A stretch of 46,067 bases of DNA from an uncultured Cyclobacteriaceae bacterium (lineage in GTDB: Bacteria; Bacteroidota; Bacteroidia; Cytophagales; Cyclobacteriaceae), in the NCBI GenBank assembly GCA_937958005.1, contig CALGOB010000003.1, positions 1 to 46,067 on the forward strand. The letters are read 5' to 3'. Positions 36,134-45,480 of the stretch are shown here, piece after piece. Position numbers and translations under genes: made by a program. The notes under the pieces were generated by a model. It saw nothing but the letters and a program-made list of their open reading frames with translations, ran no database searches and was not told the DNA's origin. Position 1 is the first letter of the stretch, and the number at the start of each line of letters is the position of its first letter.

Positions 36134-37593
36134 TAAGCACTATGAATTTTTTGGATAACTAATTGCTCACTGGCTACATTATACCAAGCATAAAAGTAAT
36201 ACTTCCCTACTGAACAAAGTGTTTCGATCAGCGGAGAATTTATTTCATTACTTTTTTTAAAGGATAATACTGGTAGATAGGAAGGGGTGATACTTTTTGC
36301 AGGTATTGGCTTTTCTGTACCTCTATCAAAAGCGATGGACATAGAAGATATATTATTGTCCAACGATTGCCTAAAAACCTCATGTGTCCCAGCTAGATTT
36401 TTCTTTTCTAGCTGATTAGTAATCAATTTAGTAGTAGGAGAGGTACCTATTTCAAATTGTATCGTATTACCCTCTGTATTTCTTATGACTAATCCTGATT
36501 GAAACTTGTTGAGATCTTTTAGAATCCTGCCCGTACTTTTTTTGTTTTCTTTTTGAGAGGTAGCCACTCCCCGATATGTTAAATCTTTTGCAAAATTGTC
36601 AATCTGGTTTTTATTGATTAATAACTCATAGATATTTACTTGTGAAAATCTATCATACATTAAAAATATAAATCCATCTTTAGCGATGACCATTTGTATA
36701 AGCGTATCTCCATATATGAAGGAGTTAGAGCCGAATTTATATGGGTTATTGGCTATATAAGAAGGAGATCTAATCAACTGAAAATTCTTGACACTGCTTT
36801 CTAAGTTCATTTCAAAAATGCTTGTTCTCCCATGAACATGATCCATGGTTAAAATAACTTTCTCATCATCTACATATAATTTGAAATAGCTAGTAGCAGC
36901 TACTAAACTTATTTCATCTCTTAAGGGTAGTTTAGCAATAGATTGATTTCCCCTATAAGTATAGTCAAGTAGTTCTTTATACAGTGTGGGTAAGGTCTCA
37001 TCTAAGTCATCTTTTGAAAAGTCATAAGTCCTCTTAGAAAGTATCAGATTATCACCTTTTATATCAGGTTTTAATTGATAAACCCTTAGCATTGAAGAGT
37101 TACTAACCATTGAAACAAGCAGAAAACTACCTTTTGAAGGGAAAGCATAAAGGATTTTTTCACCTTTTATTTCAACAGAAAACTCAGTAGAAGTAATCTC
37201 CTTATTTTTTGTCGAGATATTAAAAGCGGAAAAATTACCTTTTTTCTTATTGGTGAAAATGGCAAAGAAAGTAGAATCATTGCCTTGAAACCCACCTATC
37301 AGTAAATCTAACTCCTTAATTTCGGGAAGAGCCATTTCCATGGATGAAATCTTTTTTAAATCGCTGGAAAAATATTCAGCTTTGATCTTGCCACTTGTAG
37401 CCAAAAGCATCATGATTTTTGTGCTGTCTTTAGAGACTATAGGATAGGCTTTGTGTTCAAACTGACTATCTAGAGGATTCAAAAGGAAACTTGGTGATTC
37501 TTGTAATTTAAAATTGATGCTGTATTGTTGAGCATTTATAATGGTGAGCGTACTAACCCAAAAAAGACATGAGAAAATAATTTTATTCAACAT
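36130..37593 (-). CDS. Secreted protein of unknown function
   Basis: A 487-residue protein with a signal peptide (MLNKIIFSCLFWVSTLTIINAQ). The rest is a run of beta strands with charged turns and repeated short phrases (for example FAIFTNKKKGNFSAF, KVILTMDHVHGRTSIFEM, GFIFLMYDRFSQVNIYEL), which suggests a beta-propeller, though I cannot define blades. No catalytic motif was recognised. It is monocistronic and converges on the quinone reductase gene with a 4-nt stop-stop overlap. Confidence 0.82.
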   Translation of the reverse strand: MLNKIIFSCLFWVSTLTIINAQQYSINFKLQESPSFLLNPLDSQFEHKAYPIVSKDSTKIMMLLATSGKIKAEYFSSDLKKISSMEMALPEIKELDLLIGGFQGNDSTFFAIFTNKKKGNFSAFNISTKNKEITSTEFSVEIKGEKILYAFPSKGSFLLVSMVSNSSMLRVYQLKPDIKGDNLILSKRTYDFSKDDLDETLPTLYKELLDYTYRGNQSIAKLPLRDEISLVAATSYFKLYVDDEKVILTMDHVHGRTSIFEMNLESSVKNFQLIRSPSYIANNPYKFGSNSFIYGDTLIQMVIAKDGFIFLMYDRFSQVNIYELLINKNQIDNFAKDLTYRGVATSQKENKKSTGRILKDLNKFQSGLVIRNTEGNTIQFEIGTSPTTKLITNQLEKKNLAGTHEVFRQSLDNNISSMSIAFDRGTEKPIPAKSITPSYLPVLSFKKSNEINSPLIETLCSVGKYYFYAWYNVASEQLVIQKIHSAY

Positions 37594-37900
37594 ATTTTAA
37601 TTCTAACGCAACAAATTGTCAACTATTATGATAGACCTAATAAATGAACAGTATTCTGAAAATCGTTTAAACCTGAATTCTGCCTTAGAAAACCTATTCC
37701 GATTACAAGTCTTTTCATTACAACCACTTAATACAAGTTTGTTTAGTTACCATAACTAGGCTATGTTTCCCTAACATAAATATCTATGATTTTGAACTTT
37801 ATAAGCTCATAAAGATTCCTAATGTATAATTCGGATTAAAAGGTCTAATTTAATAAGGATCTAATTATGTAAACAGAAAGATGTCATAAAAAGATTCATT
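37594..37900. other. Intergenic region with P-like element Q1
   Basis: Contains an imperfect element at 37664-37842 (listed next). The remaining sequence is AT-rich, and no promoter or gene is seen. Confidence 0.5.
37664..37842. repeat. P-related element with degenerate inverted ends (Q1)
   Basis: Left end TTTAAACCTGAATTCTGCC and right end (inverted) TTTTAATCCGAATTATAC, both continuing to a TTAG, resemble the P terminus TTTAAACCCGAATGATGC. The ends match imperfectly, the interior is unlike P, and no coding region is present. A smaller relative is at 43836-43900. Confidence 0.5.
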
Positions 37901-39961
37901 TTATAGTTTTATTCTCATTTGAAGTGTTATCTCGGATCGAGTATTCCCAATAATCTCTTCATTGCCAGTGCCTATTACATTTCTGTCACTAAAACGTGTT
38001 CTGGCATAACGCACCCAAAAATTAACTTTTCTTGTCGCATTATATTGAACCAGTAAATAATTCCGAACACCTCTTCCATTATAAGCAGGAATAGAGAAGG
38101 TGAATAATACATTCCTTTCATAGACAAATTGCCTGTTTTCAAAATCTTCTGTATCAAAAATGGCAAATCTACTTGAAAACCTAAGTTTGCGATGACGGTA
38201 ACTGATGTCTTGAATCAGGGCTATCCCGCTAGTAGTAACATCGTTTTCTTTGTAATTACTCCATTGGACTCTAGATTTAAGAGATAGTTTACTATTAGCT
38301 GCATAATCAATATTGATTAAGTAATTATTTTTTCTAGTGTCTATCAGTCTATTGAGGTTTCCTTCATTGTCATTGATAGTTAATTGATCGGCTTCTTGCC
38401 TCACTTGCGCATAGATGAGGATATTTCTTTTTGGTGCATAGTTTGCCCTGACGAGATACTCATATCCATCAGATGGTGCTTCAGTTCTAAACCTCAGCCA
38501 AGGAAAAGAAAACCGATCATAATAGGCCGTGAAAAAATATCTTCTCGAAGGCTTAATTTTTAGTCCCCAGTATATTCCCCGTTCATTAATGGTCCGTGAA
38601 CTCTCGCCAAATCCATTTCCATAAAATGAATGAAAGTCTCTATCATAATTCCTTAATACAAGACTGAAATCTATTTGTTGAGTGAAGCTGGTGACAAATC
38701 CTGCAATAGCTCCTATTCCTCCAGATTTACTCCTGGCAACCTCAGAGAAGAGTAAAAAATTCTGCCAGTTATAGTTCGCATATGCACTACCTATATAATT
38801 GTTGTTCCCTCTGAATTCAAATTGGTTAACGTTATTAGGCCGTCTTGATAACGGGGTACTGTAATCTGTATAAAGGATATTGCCACCTAATTCCAATGCG
38901 CCCGATTTATAGGTGATATTTCCCCCTACATTCTGTTCTGTAATTTGATTTCTATTACCTAGTTCATTGCGGGTTCTGTGAAATCCAGTTTCCTGAATAG
39001 ATGATATAAATTCATCAAAATCCGTAAATGTAGTGTCACTTTGAAGATTGCCATCTTGCTGCAGTCTGCTATAGAAAGTTGTGATGTTGAAATTATTTTG
39101 TTTCAAAGTAATCCCAGCACCTCTAAAAAAGCCAGACTCTAATACTGAAGAATAGGGCCTTAAGCCTAAACTACTTTTTTTGATAGTAGCTACAGTCTCA
39201 GAACCTTTGCCCGGGTTGAACCCTGCCCCGAATACTAACCCTTGTCCAAATTGCAATTGATAATCCCCAAGTGCCAATGTTTTAACTTTCCCTCTATTCT
39301 CTAGATAGAGATGATAGGAGTAATAATCAAAACCTGTAGTTCCATTTTCTTGAGAAAAACCGAATGCCTCACCTGCATCTTTTTCAAAAGTAACACCTAG
39401 GCTGAAGTCCTTTGAATGGCTTACTCTTAGCCTTCCGAATAACCTATTAGAAGCTCCATTGTATGGGTTGGATGCATCAGACCGATACCCCCTCTGTTCT
39501 TCAAGAGTCTGGGTATGCCTGAGGATGAGGTAATTGTTCTTTTCTGAAAATATTTTTTTGAGTAGAGGTAAATTATTATTTGGATTATCAGTGACAGTAA
39601 CAAAAGGTAAGAGATCATTAATGGTCTGCTTATCAAAACCAGTAATAGTTTGGAGCTCAAATATGGCTAGCAGCTTACCTGTTTTGTCTCTGTGTTCAAA
39701 GAAAGCAGCTAGTTGTGAGGGTGACAATATATAAAGCGATGCTAATTCTTCCCGTGTGGTGGTGTTTAAATTGATTGGGTTTTGATAAAACAATAACAAG
39801 GACTCATATAAATCCTCATAATTAAGCTCTTCACTTTGAACTTGAAAGAGTCTTTCCGCAAATACTTCTAGATCTATTTCAGGTCTACTTGATTGCTGAG
39901 CTGATGCTACTATTTGACATAAGCAAAGAAAAAAGGTTATGAGGAAGTTTTTTAAACTCAT
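37901..39961 (-). CDS. Helix-hairpin-helix protein with outer-membrane barrel
   Basis: A 686-residue protein. Signal peptide (about 1-22, QIVASAQ). A ComEA-type helix-hairpin-helix region (62-121) has NLNTTTREELASLYILS and ELQTITGFDKQTINDLLPFV. Then about 500 residues of alternating strands rich in Tyr, Phe, Arg and Asn (YDRFSFPWLRFRTE, RVQWSNYKEND) fit a large beta-barrel. The last residue pattern EITLQMRIKL suits a barrel terminal strand. The start ATG overlaps the stop of the upstream PorV/PorQ-like gene by 4 nt. In Bacteroidota such HhH-plus-barrel proteins recur but I know of no assigned function. Export or binding of DNA or peptide is possible, as inference only. Confidence 0.85.
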   Translation of the reverse strand: MSLKNFLITFFLCLCQIVASAQQSSRPEIDLEVFAERLFQVQSEELNYEDLYESLLLFYQNPINLNTTTREELASLYILSPSQLAAFFEHRDKTGKLLAIFELQTITGFDKQTINDLLPFVTVTDNPNNNLPLLKKIFSEKNNYLILRHTQTLEEQRGYRSDASNPYNGASNRLFGRLRVSHSKDFSLGVTFEKDAGEAFGFSQENGTTGFDYYSYHLYLENRGKVKTLALGDYQLQFGQGLVFGAGFNPGKGSETVATIKKSSLGLRPYSSVLESGFFRGAGITLKQNNFNITTFYSRLQQDGNLQSDTTFTDFDEFISSIQETGFHRTRNELGNRNQITEQNVGGNITYKSGALELGGNILYTDYSTPLSRRPNNVNQFEFRGNNNYIGSAYANYNWQNFLLFSEVARSKSGGIGAIAGFVTSFTQQIDFSLVLRNYDRDFHSFYGNGFGESSRTINERGIYWGLKIKPSRRYFFTAYYDRFSFPWLRFRTEAPSDGYEYLVRANYAPKRNILIYAQVRQEADQLTINDNEGNLNRLIDTRKNNYLINIDYAANSKLSLKSRVQWSNYKENDVTTSGIALIQDISYRHRKLRFSSRFAIFDTEDFENRQFVYERNVLFTFSIPAYNGRGVRNYLLVQYNATRKVNFWVRYARTRFSDRNVIGTGNEEIIGNTRSEITLQMRIKL

Positions 39962-40767
39962 AAGGTAATTCCAAAAGTAATGTCATGAATGTCACCTAAA
40001 ACGCTATGATTTCCATATGCGTAATCTATCAAGAACCTACTGGGGGTAAACCCAAACCCAAACGAACCAGTTACTGGATTTGTTTGAATACCAGTTCTGA
40101 CTTCAAAATTTTTTAATAAATCATAGGAGATGCCTAACTTGATTCTTTCTTCTGCATCCACTCTTTTCACAATCTCAGCGTTGATTGCTAATTCTTCTAT
40201 AGGGAGATAAGAGATTCCTGCTTTTAAAGAGGTTGGCAGGTTTTGCTCACTACCACTAGAAAGCCTTGCCTGATTAAGGTTAAAAACATAAGCGCCAAAT
40301 TTCAGTTGTTTTGTTATGGTAGCAACACCCCCAAATTCAATGGCAATCGAAGATGATTTTCCTAAAAAATCAATACTGTTTTGTACATAGGAAATATTAG
40401 CTCCTAGACTAACTAAACCAAATTTATTACTGAAACCGATAGAAGCTTTTTGTTGATTGAGTAAGTCACCACCAAACCTATAAAAGCTAACCCCAAGTAC
40501 TCCTACCTTAAATGGTTTGATGAAGCCAGCAGCTAAAGTATTTAATTCATTGATGCCAAATAAATTCCGATACCCAGCAAAAGCAGTTGTTTTCTCAACA
40601 GTGGCTAGTGCACCTATGTTGTTAAACACACTATAAGCATCTGAAATAGTCACTGAGGCATTTCCCAATGCCGCAGATTTGCCACCAAAATCATAAATTC
40701 CATCTTGAGCTAAACCTGTAAAAGAACTGATCAAACAAGTAATAAGAATGAGTGCATTTCTTAGCAT
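39958..40767 (-). CDS. PorV/PorQ-like outer-membrane protein
   Basis: A 269-residue protein with signal peptide (ending SFTGLAQ) and a barrel-like pattern: GKSAALGNASVTISDAYSVF near the N-terminus, FAGYRNLFGINELNTLAAG, and several glycine-rich strands to the C-terminal IHDITFGITL. The N-terminal G-x-x-A-A-x-G-x-A-x-V and A-Y-S-V-F-x-N motif is shared with T9SS PorV/PorQ and similar FadL-type barrels (from memory, not a search). PorQ and PorV are longer, so this is a shorter relative. It is first in an operon with the HhH/barrel protein. Possible role: partner or shuttle for that protein. Confidence 0.8.
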   Translation of the reverse strand: MLRNALILITCLISSFTGLAQDGIYDFGGKSAALGNASVTISDAYSVFNNIGALATVEKTTAFAGYRNLFGINELNTLAAGFIKPFKVGVLGVSFYRFGGDLLNQQKASIGFSNKFGLVSLGANISYVQNSIDFLGKSSSIAIEFGGVATITKQLKFGAYVFNLNQARLSSGSEQNLPTSLKAGISYLPIEELAINAEIVKRVDAEERIKLGISYDLLKNFEVRTGIQTNPVTGSFGFGFTPSRFLIDYAYGNHSVLGDIHDITFGITL

Positions 40768-40822
40768 GACTGCAAAGTAGAATTTTAATTTAATTTTGTC
40801 AAAAAATAATCGTTAACAATAT

Positions 40823-41431
40823 ATGATATTGTCTTATAAATATGTTTTTCTGCTTTTTTTGATGATGCAATTAGTGTCTCAAGGGTACACACAAACTCAG
40901 GCTAACTCATTTAAGACTGGACTTAGTAAAGAAGATAGTTTGTCAATAGAGGTTAAGAATATTTATTATGCAAATGGAAACTTGATGGTAAACGAATTAT
41001 ACCTTTTAGGGCAGCTTCATGGACTGATTACTTACTATTATGATGATGGGCATAGACAAGCTATAGAGTTTTGGCAAGAAGACTTGTTACAAGATTCAGC
41101 CTTTTACTTTTACCCTAATGGTGAACTAGAAAAGAAAGGTAAATACCTTAATGGACAATATGAGGGTTTATGGATCTATTATTATGAACATACAGGTCTG
41201 ATTAAGCGAAAAGGATCCTACACAGAAGGATTCCCTAATGGACTTTGGGAATTCTGGGATGAGAATGGAGAAGTACTTCAAAAAGGAAATTACCTACTAG
41301 GTAAGGAACATGGGTTTTGGCAGTTCTATGAAAATGGTCAAATTGTATTTGAAGGTAATTATGATAAAGGTAAAAGAGTGGGGAAGTGGTTTAAGTTTTC
41401 CAAAAGAGGGAAAAAGAAAACTTATAAATAA
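40823..41431 (+). CDS. Secreted MORN/YwqK-repeat protein (short)
   Basis: A 202-residue relative of the larger MORN protein at 23138-24505. It has a signal peptide (MILSYKYVFLLFLMMQLVSQGYTQ region) and about 5 repeats such as YEGLWIYYYEHTG, PNGLWEFWDENGE and EHGFWQFYENGQ, ending with KRVGKWFKFSKRG. It is divergent from the PorV/PorQ-like gene with 55 bp between starts, so the intervening promoters may be co-regulated. Element P3 begins 22 nt after its stop. Predicted to be periplasmic or surface-exposed, function unknown. Confidence 0.87.
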   Translation: MILSYKYVFLLFLMMQLVSQGYTQTQANSFKTGLSKEDSLSIEVKNIYYANGNLMVNELYLLGQLHGLITYYYDDGHRQAIEFWQEDLLQDSAFYFYPNGELEKKGKYLNGQYEGLWIYYYEHTGLIKRKGSYTEGFPNGLWEFWDENGEVLQKGNYLLGKEHGFWQFYENGQIVFEGNYDKGKRVGKWFKFSKRGKKKTYK

Positions 41432-41453
41432 GAGCACCCATTATAAATTACAT

Positions 41454-41548
41454 TTAACCCGAATGATACCTTAGACTTTTAAGAGAAAATCATAAATGAC
41501 TGTTGGTTATGGTTTGCATCAAACTTCTATTGCATCATCCGGGTTTAA
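41454..41548. repeat. Palindromic element P, copy 3
   Basis: A 95-bp copy with inverted ends TTAACCCGAATGAT (left) and ATCATCCGGGTTTAA (right). It keeps GACTTTTAAGAGAAAATCATAA but lacks the GTGGCTAGA part of P1. It starts 22 nt after the MORN gene stop on the same strand. Confidence 0.8.
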
Positions 41549-41675
41549 CCCTACTTTGTCAACTTACTAAAATACCCGAATCTGTGTCCTCATAGATTGT
41601 AAAGTTTAGCAATGAAGATAAAGCCAAAGGCATGTAGTATCTAATTTTGTCTAAGGTAATAAAGTAGGATTAAGC

Positions 41676-43133
41676 TTATAAAGCGGCCTTGAAGTTTATG
41701 AAGAAATTATTTTGACGGTCAGCATTTCTGGAAAACTCAAACCTGACTACAAAATCATATGCAGAAACAATATCTATTCCTGCCCCTATGCTATATAAAT
41801 ACCTGTCATTTAGTGGAGCACTGCCCTCAAAATCAGGATAACTCTGAGCGTAACCATGATCAAAAAATAATTTACCATAAAAAGCAAATGGAATTTTCTG
41901 GAATTGCTTAATAGGGATGAATTTTTCTAAGTTCTGTTCTGTTTTGAAGAGTAATTTCCTCACTGTACTTTTTTGAATTACATAACGAGGAGATTCTATT
42001 ATGGCAAGTTCATAACCTCTTACAAGAGAACTGCCAAAACCTAAAGCATTAAATATTGAATATGGCTGATTCCTTCTGGTACTTAGCAACCCATTAATGG
42101 TAGAGGCAAAATAGAAATTCTTACCTAAATGTGAGTATTTACTAAACCTTGCAGCAAGTGCCCATTTACTGACTTCATCTGAAGGCCCTATTCCAAAACG
42201 ATCTACTCTTGCACCTATTAAAAAACCAATTAAAGGGTAATTTCTAAAGTCCCGAACATCTCTAACAAATGAATAAGAGAACCTTAAAAACTGTTGCCTG
42301 TTTTGCTGGTTTCTAGTAAATTCTGGATTGACAATGCTTACACTGTCTGCATAATTAATACTATTGTAATCGACTGTAAATGCGTGCCGGTTAAAAAAGC
42401 CATTTCTATAGGTATAAGTAACACTAGGGCTTATGCTTCTAGATAATATTCTTTCAGAACTCAAAAATTGCCTGACATTATTAACGGTGGTTATAGCTAT
42501 GTTTTTTCGTTCAGAATAGGAAACGTTAAAGGATAGTCCAGATTTTTGCTTTTTATCGATATAAGGAATTACATAACCGAGTGAAAGATTTCTGGTAAAC
42601 CCAAGTTGTGCATTGATTAAGAGTTTTTCGTTTCTACCTCTAAAATTAAAGTGCTGGGCTTTTATGCCATAGTTTACCCTACTCAAATCTCGGTTTCTAT
42701 TAACCCACCAATCGTTGAAATTTCTGTCAATTAACTTAAAAATGGGAATTACAAAAAAGAACCATCTTTCATGTACTTTTACTATGATGTCTACTGTATC
42801 ACTTTCACTGGTAAGTATATTGATGGTTGCAGTGTTGAATAAACCTAAATTAAAGATTTTTTGCTCATCTCTATCAGCAATTTTTCTTAACTCATTCATT
42901 TTTACTTTTTGACCTAAATGAAAATTAAGCTCTCTACTGATTATTTGAGGCTTAGTTCTTTTATTACCTATAAAATGAATGCTGTTAATAGTAACCGATC
43001 GAGAAGTATCTATTGGAACATTATCTGTTCTCTTTTGAGCACTGACGTTTGTTGTTAACAAAAGAGATAAAAAAGAACACAAAACAATTATGCGTTTAAT
43101 CATCACTCGTTTTTTTTCTTCTTCTTTCGCCAA
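41676..43133 (-). CDS. Omp85-family outer-membrane protein with one POTRA domain
   Basis: A 485-residue protein. Signal peptide ends TNVSAQ. One POTRA-like domain (about 40-120, SVTINSIHFIGNKRTKPQI, FNLGLFNTATINI) precedes a beta-barrel of Omp85 type (about 140-485) with strand motifs and the conserved L6-loop sequence VRGYE. Full BamA has five POTRAs, so this is more like TamA or PlpD-type barrels with a short periplasmic part. It likely inserts or secretes an unknown partner. The start is TTG at 43133, preceded by AAGGAGG at 9-nt spacing. An ATG at 43103 (MIKRIIVL) is the alternative, without such a site. yidD is divergent 128 bp upstream. Confidence 0.88.
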   Translation of the reverse strand: MAKEEEKKRVMIKRIIVLCSFLSLLLTTNVSAQKRTDNVPIDTSRSVTINSIHFIGNKRTKPQIISRELNFHLGQKVKMNELRKIADRDEQKIFNLGLFNTATINILTSESDTVDIIVKVHERWFFFVIPIFKLIDRNFNDWWVNRNRDLSRVNYGIKAQHFNFRGRNEKLLINAQLGFTRNLSLGYVIPYIDKKQKSGLSFNVSYSERKNIAITTVNNVRQFLSSERILSRSISPSVTYTYRNGFFNRHAFTVDYNSINYADSVSIVNPEFTRNQQNRQQFLRFSYSFVRDVRDFRNYPLIGFLIGARVDRFGIGPSDEVSKWALAARFSKYSHLGKNFYFASTINGLLSTRRNQPYSIFNALGFGSSLVRGYELAIIESPRYVIQKSTVRKLLFKTEQNLEKFIPIKQFQKIPFAFYGKLFFDHGYAQSYPDFEGSAPLNDRYLYSIGAGIDIVSAYDFVVRFEFSRNADRQNNFFINFKAAL

Positions 43134-43261
43134 TCTTTGATTCCTCCTTAACCTGAAATATACTATAAAAAATAATTTAAGCCTCTTATTAAAAGAACAT
43201 TTTTACTGAGATAGCATACAAACTTGTTATAATTGTAAAGCAAATAACTTTAGTCCTTTGT

Positions 43262-43480
43262 ATGAATATTTTAAGAAAAATACTAATACTCCCAATTCTC
43301 TTTTATCAAGCGGCCATCTCCCCTTTATTTCCTTCTTCATGCAGGTATACACCTACTTGCTCACAATATGCCAAAGAGGCTATTATGAAACATGGATTTA
43401 TTAAAGGTTTTATGCTTGGTGTGAAAAGAATATCTAAATGCCATCCTTGGGGTGGTAGTGGATATGATCCCGTTCCCTAA
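43262..43480 (+). CDS. yidD: Membrane protein insertion efficiency factor YidD
   Basis: A 72-residue YidD. It has a hydrophobic N-terminal helix ([18 protein letters not shown]), then [15 protein letters not shown], a cluster of three Cys with [14 protein letters not shown] near the end. YidD helps insert inner-membrane proteins, probably through YidC. The usual neighbours (rpmH, rnpA, yidC) are absent here. It is a clean small gene with an ATG at 43262. It is divergent from the Omp85 gene. Confidence 0.96.
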   Translation: MNILRKILILPILFYQAAISPLFPSSCRYTPTCSQYAKEAIMKHGFIKGFMLGVKRISKCHPWGGSGYDPVP

Positions 43481-43751
43481 ATACATTCCTACATTTATCT
43501 TGCTTGTATTATCATTAAGATACGAAAAGTTATGTTTGTTGGATCTATATTTCTAGCTCTTTATCTTAGAAAAGTATTTTCAATTACATAGGGACAATTA
43601 TTATGGAACTATTTTAAAGATCTTTTAGTGATTGAGATATTTGGAGATTATTCAACTTAGGTGGAAGTTTTGCCATTGGAACTTAAGGGGTTAACTTTTA
43701 TCTTTCTAGTGATATTATAAGAACAAAAGAGTACTGGCCTATGAAACTCCT

Positions 43752-43836
43752 TTGAATGATCGCCTATAGATAGATACCCGTACCATTCAGCGAGCGCCGT
43801 AGCTTTTTCGGTAGAGGCACTGGGTTGGTTCATTCC
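43752..43836 (+). repeat. Structured repeat A, copy 5 (long form)
   Basis: Contains ATGATCGCC and ATAGATACCCGTACC, then the long hairpin module ATTCAGC (43785-43791), a 19-nt loop and GTAGAGG (43811-43817), with 5 of 7 pairs possible. It ends in TGGGTTGGTTCATTCC. Confidence 0.78.
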
Positions 43837-43900
43837 GAATTATACCTTAGAAATCCGAATTGGTATTATAAGCCTAATGCATAATACAGGTTAATTTTGA
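43836..43900. repeat. Short P-related inverted repeat (Q2)
   Basis: A 65-bp element: left CCGAATTATACCTTAG and right, inverted, AACCTGTATTATGCATTAG, similar to the P terminus. It directly follows repeat A5, overlapping its end. Confidence 0.45.
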
Positions 43901-43920
43901 AATTAGAATTGATAGTTCAT

Positions 43921-43955
43921 AAAAAAAGGCCAATTTCTAGATTGAAACGGCCTCT
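43921..43955 (-). terminator. Terminator of the CHRD-like gene
   Basis: On the minus strand AGAGGCC, a loop of about 17 nt and GGCC, followed by seven Ts. It lies about 45 nt past the stop of the lipoprotein gene at 43999. Confidence 0.75.
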
Positions 43956-43998
43956 TTGATATCGTCATAAAAGGGTGATTTTAAAAATCTGATAAAGA

Positions 43999-44493
43999 CT
44001 AGCCTCCTGAACTACAAACTGCAATAGATTTAGTTCCGTTTTCATCAAATGCGGCACCCACATTACTGGCTGTGAGGATAATGTTTTTACTTTCAGCATC
44101 TTCACCTAAATGAATTTTAACTGAAAATTGACCTGTAATTAAATCTTCATAAGTTACAGGGGTGTCATTAGATAAGTTTGATATGATGGTTTCACTTATA
44201 CCTGAAGTTCCATCAGTAGGATTCAATAGAAAGGCAACAGAGGCATTTGGAACACTTAGGTCTCCAAAGTGCAAATGTGTAGGGTACTCAAATCCTTTAA
44301 TAGTTCCTGCTAAACGAATGTTAAAAGAAGTCTCGTTATCTGATATTTTGGTAACAGTTAATTGACCAGAGATTTCATTTGCTGAAAGAGCTGGTAACTC
44401 GTATGTTATAGATTCTGTATTTGTTACATCTTGATCACAACCTGCTGCAAATATGATTAAGATCAATGCAAATGGAATTAATAAATGTCTCAT
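43999..44493 (-). CDS. Putative lipoprotein, CHRD-like beta domain
   Basis: A 164-residue protein with a good lipobox (MRHLLIPFALILIIFAAGC, Cys19) and an acidic start to the mature part (DQD). The body, ISGQLTVTKISDNETSFNIRL, THLHFGDLSVPNAS and SVKIHLGE, has the strand and His/Gly pattern of CHRD domains or copper/zinc superoxide-dismutase-like folds. It is too short and diverged to assign either with confidence. The frame continues upstream to 44592, but the lipoprotein signal only works from the ATG at 44493. It has its own terminator. Confidence 0.75.
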   Translation of the reverse strand: MRHLLIPFALILIIFAAGCDQDVTNTESITYELPALSANEISGQLTVTKISDNETSFNIRLAGTIKGFEYPTHLHFGDLSVPNASVAFLLNPTDGTSGISETIISNLSNDTPVTYEDLITGQFSVKIHLGEDAESKNIILTASNVGAAFDENGTKSIAVCSSGG

Positions 44494-44647
44494 GTTATTA
44501 ATACAGTTAAATGAGTAAATACCCTTTCTCCGAGTAAAAATATTAAAAATAAATTTATTAGTCGATAATCTAATAATTATAACGGTTATCAATGCCTGAA
44601 AGTGCTAAAATAACCCTTTATAATTTTCTGTTAATTATTTTAAATAA

Positions 44648-44673
44648 AAAAGGCTGCGATGAGGCAGCCTTTT
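44648..44673 (-). terminator. Terminator of trxA
   Basis: Perfect 10-bp stem AAAAGGCTGC / GCAGCCTTTT with a 6-nt loop, 25 nt beyond the trxA stop. It ends in Ts on the plus strand and in a T-rich tail on the minus strand, so it can act in both directions. Confidence 0.88.
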
Positions 44674-44698
44674 ATAAATAATACTATGAATATTATTC

Positions 44699-45025
44699 TT
44701 AAACCGCAATTTGCGCTTCAAGCTTTTGTTGTAATACATTTTTAGGTACTGCACCTACTTGCTTGTCTACTATTTCTCCACCTTTAAAATATAATAATGT
44801 CGGAATGCTTCTAATTCCAAATTTCGCTGCTACTACTGGATTTGCATCTACGTCTACTTTCCCAACTACTGCCTTTTCTTCAAATTCTCCTGCTAGTTCT
44901 TCAACTACGGGTGTAATCATTCTACAAGGGCCACACCATTCTGCCCAAAAATCAACAAGAACTGGCTTGTCTCCTCCAATAATTTCCTCAAAATTGTTAT
45001 CTGTTATTTCAAGTGCTTTTCCCAT
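44699..45025 (-). CDS. trxA: Thioredoxin
   Basis: A 108-residue thioredoxin, the cytoplasmic disulfide reductase. The active site WAEWCGPCRM holds Cys31 and Cys34, with VDFWAEW before it. The cis-proline lies in IRSIPTLLYF and the C-terminal glycine in VGAVPKN. Length and motifs are standard. It is monocistronic with a terminator 25 nt downstream. The ATG at 45025 begins the usual MGKALEITDNNF. Confidence 0.97.
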   Translation of the reverse strand: MGKALEITDNNFEEIIGGDKPVLVDFWAEWCGPCRMITPVVEELAGEFEEKAVVGKVDVDANPVVAAKFGIRSIPTLLYFKGGEIVDKQVGAVPKNVLQQKLEAQIAV

Positions 45026-45149
45026 TTTCTTTTTTTCTTTTATTAAATGCTTATGTTCTAATTCTGTTCTAAACTATAGAAATATACCCAAATTTGATGC
45101 AAATTGTTTCAATAGCCTAATCTTGATTGTGATTTATGTATGCTAAGGG

Positions 45150-45320
45150 ACAATTTTAATTCCTAAGGGATATTAACCCTCATTTCAATACTTGGGCAAA
45201 GTAACAAAAAGAAGCTAACTTGTTACTAGCAGTCATGCCAAAGCCTATGAATATAGTGGTGGGGTTATCCCTACCTGCATTTTTGGATGAGATGTCTGAT
45301 GATAGGTTAGATGGAATTAT
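45150..45320 (+). repeat. Partial repeat A left end plus repeat C, copy 2
   Basis: TTTTAATTCCTAAGGGATATTAA (45154-45176 region) matches the start of A1 and A2. Repeat C follows from about 45184 and matches 34083-34205 in the same order and orientation. A 33-codon frame starts MPKPMNIVVGLSLPAF, but the same frame is not kept in copy 1. Confidence 0.65.
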
Positions 45321-45480
45321 TCATAATAAACCATGACCTTGCGTAGTAAGTAGTTGGCTTACTTAGTTTATGATGAAAAGCTTAAGAACTGACATAACCC
45401 AAATTTGAGGAATATCAATTTCATTCTACAGAGTCTATTGTATTGATGATCAGCTATTTAGATTTTCTAATAATTATCTC

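Larger units (their letters stand above)
43481..43998. other. Intergenic region with repeats
   Basis: 43481-43740 is AT-rich and I see no gene in it. The rest holds repeat A5 (43752-43836), the short P-like element Q2 (43836-43900) and the terminator of the next minus-strand gene (43921-43955). Confidence 0.5.
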
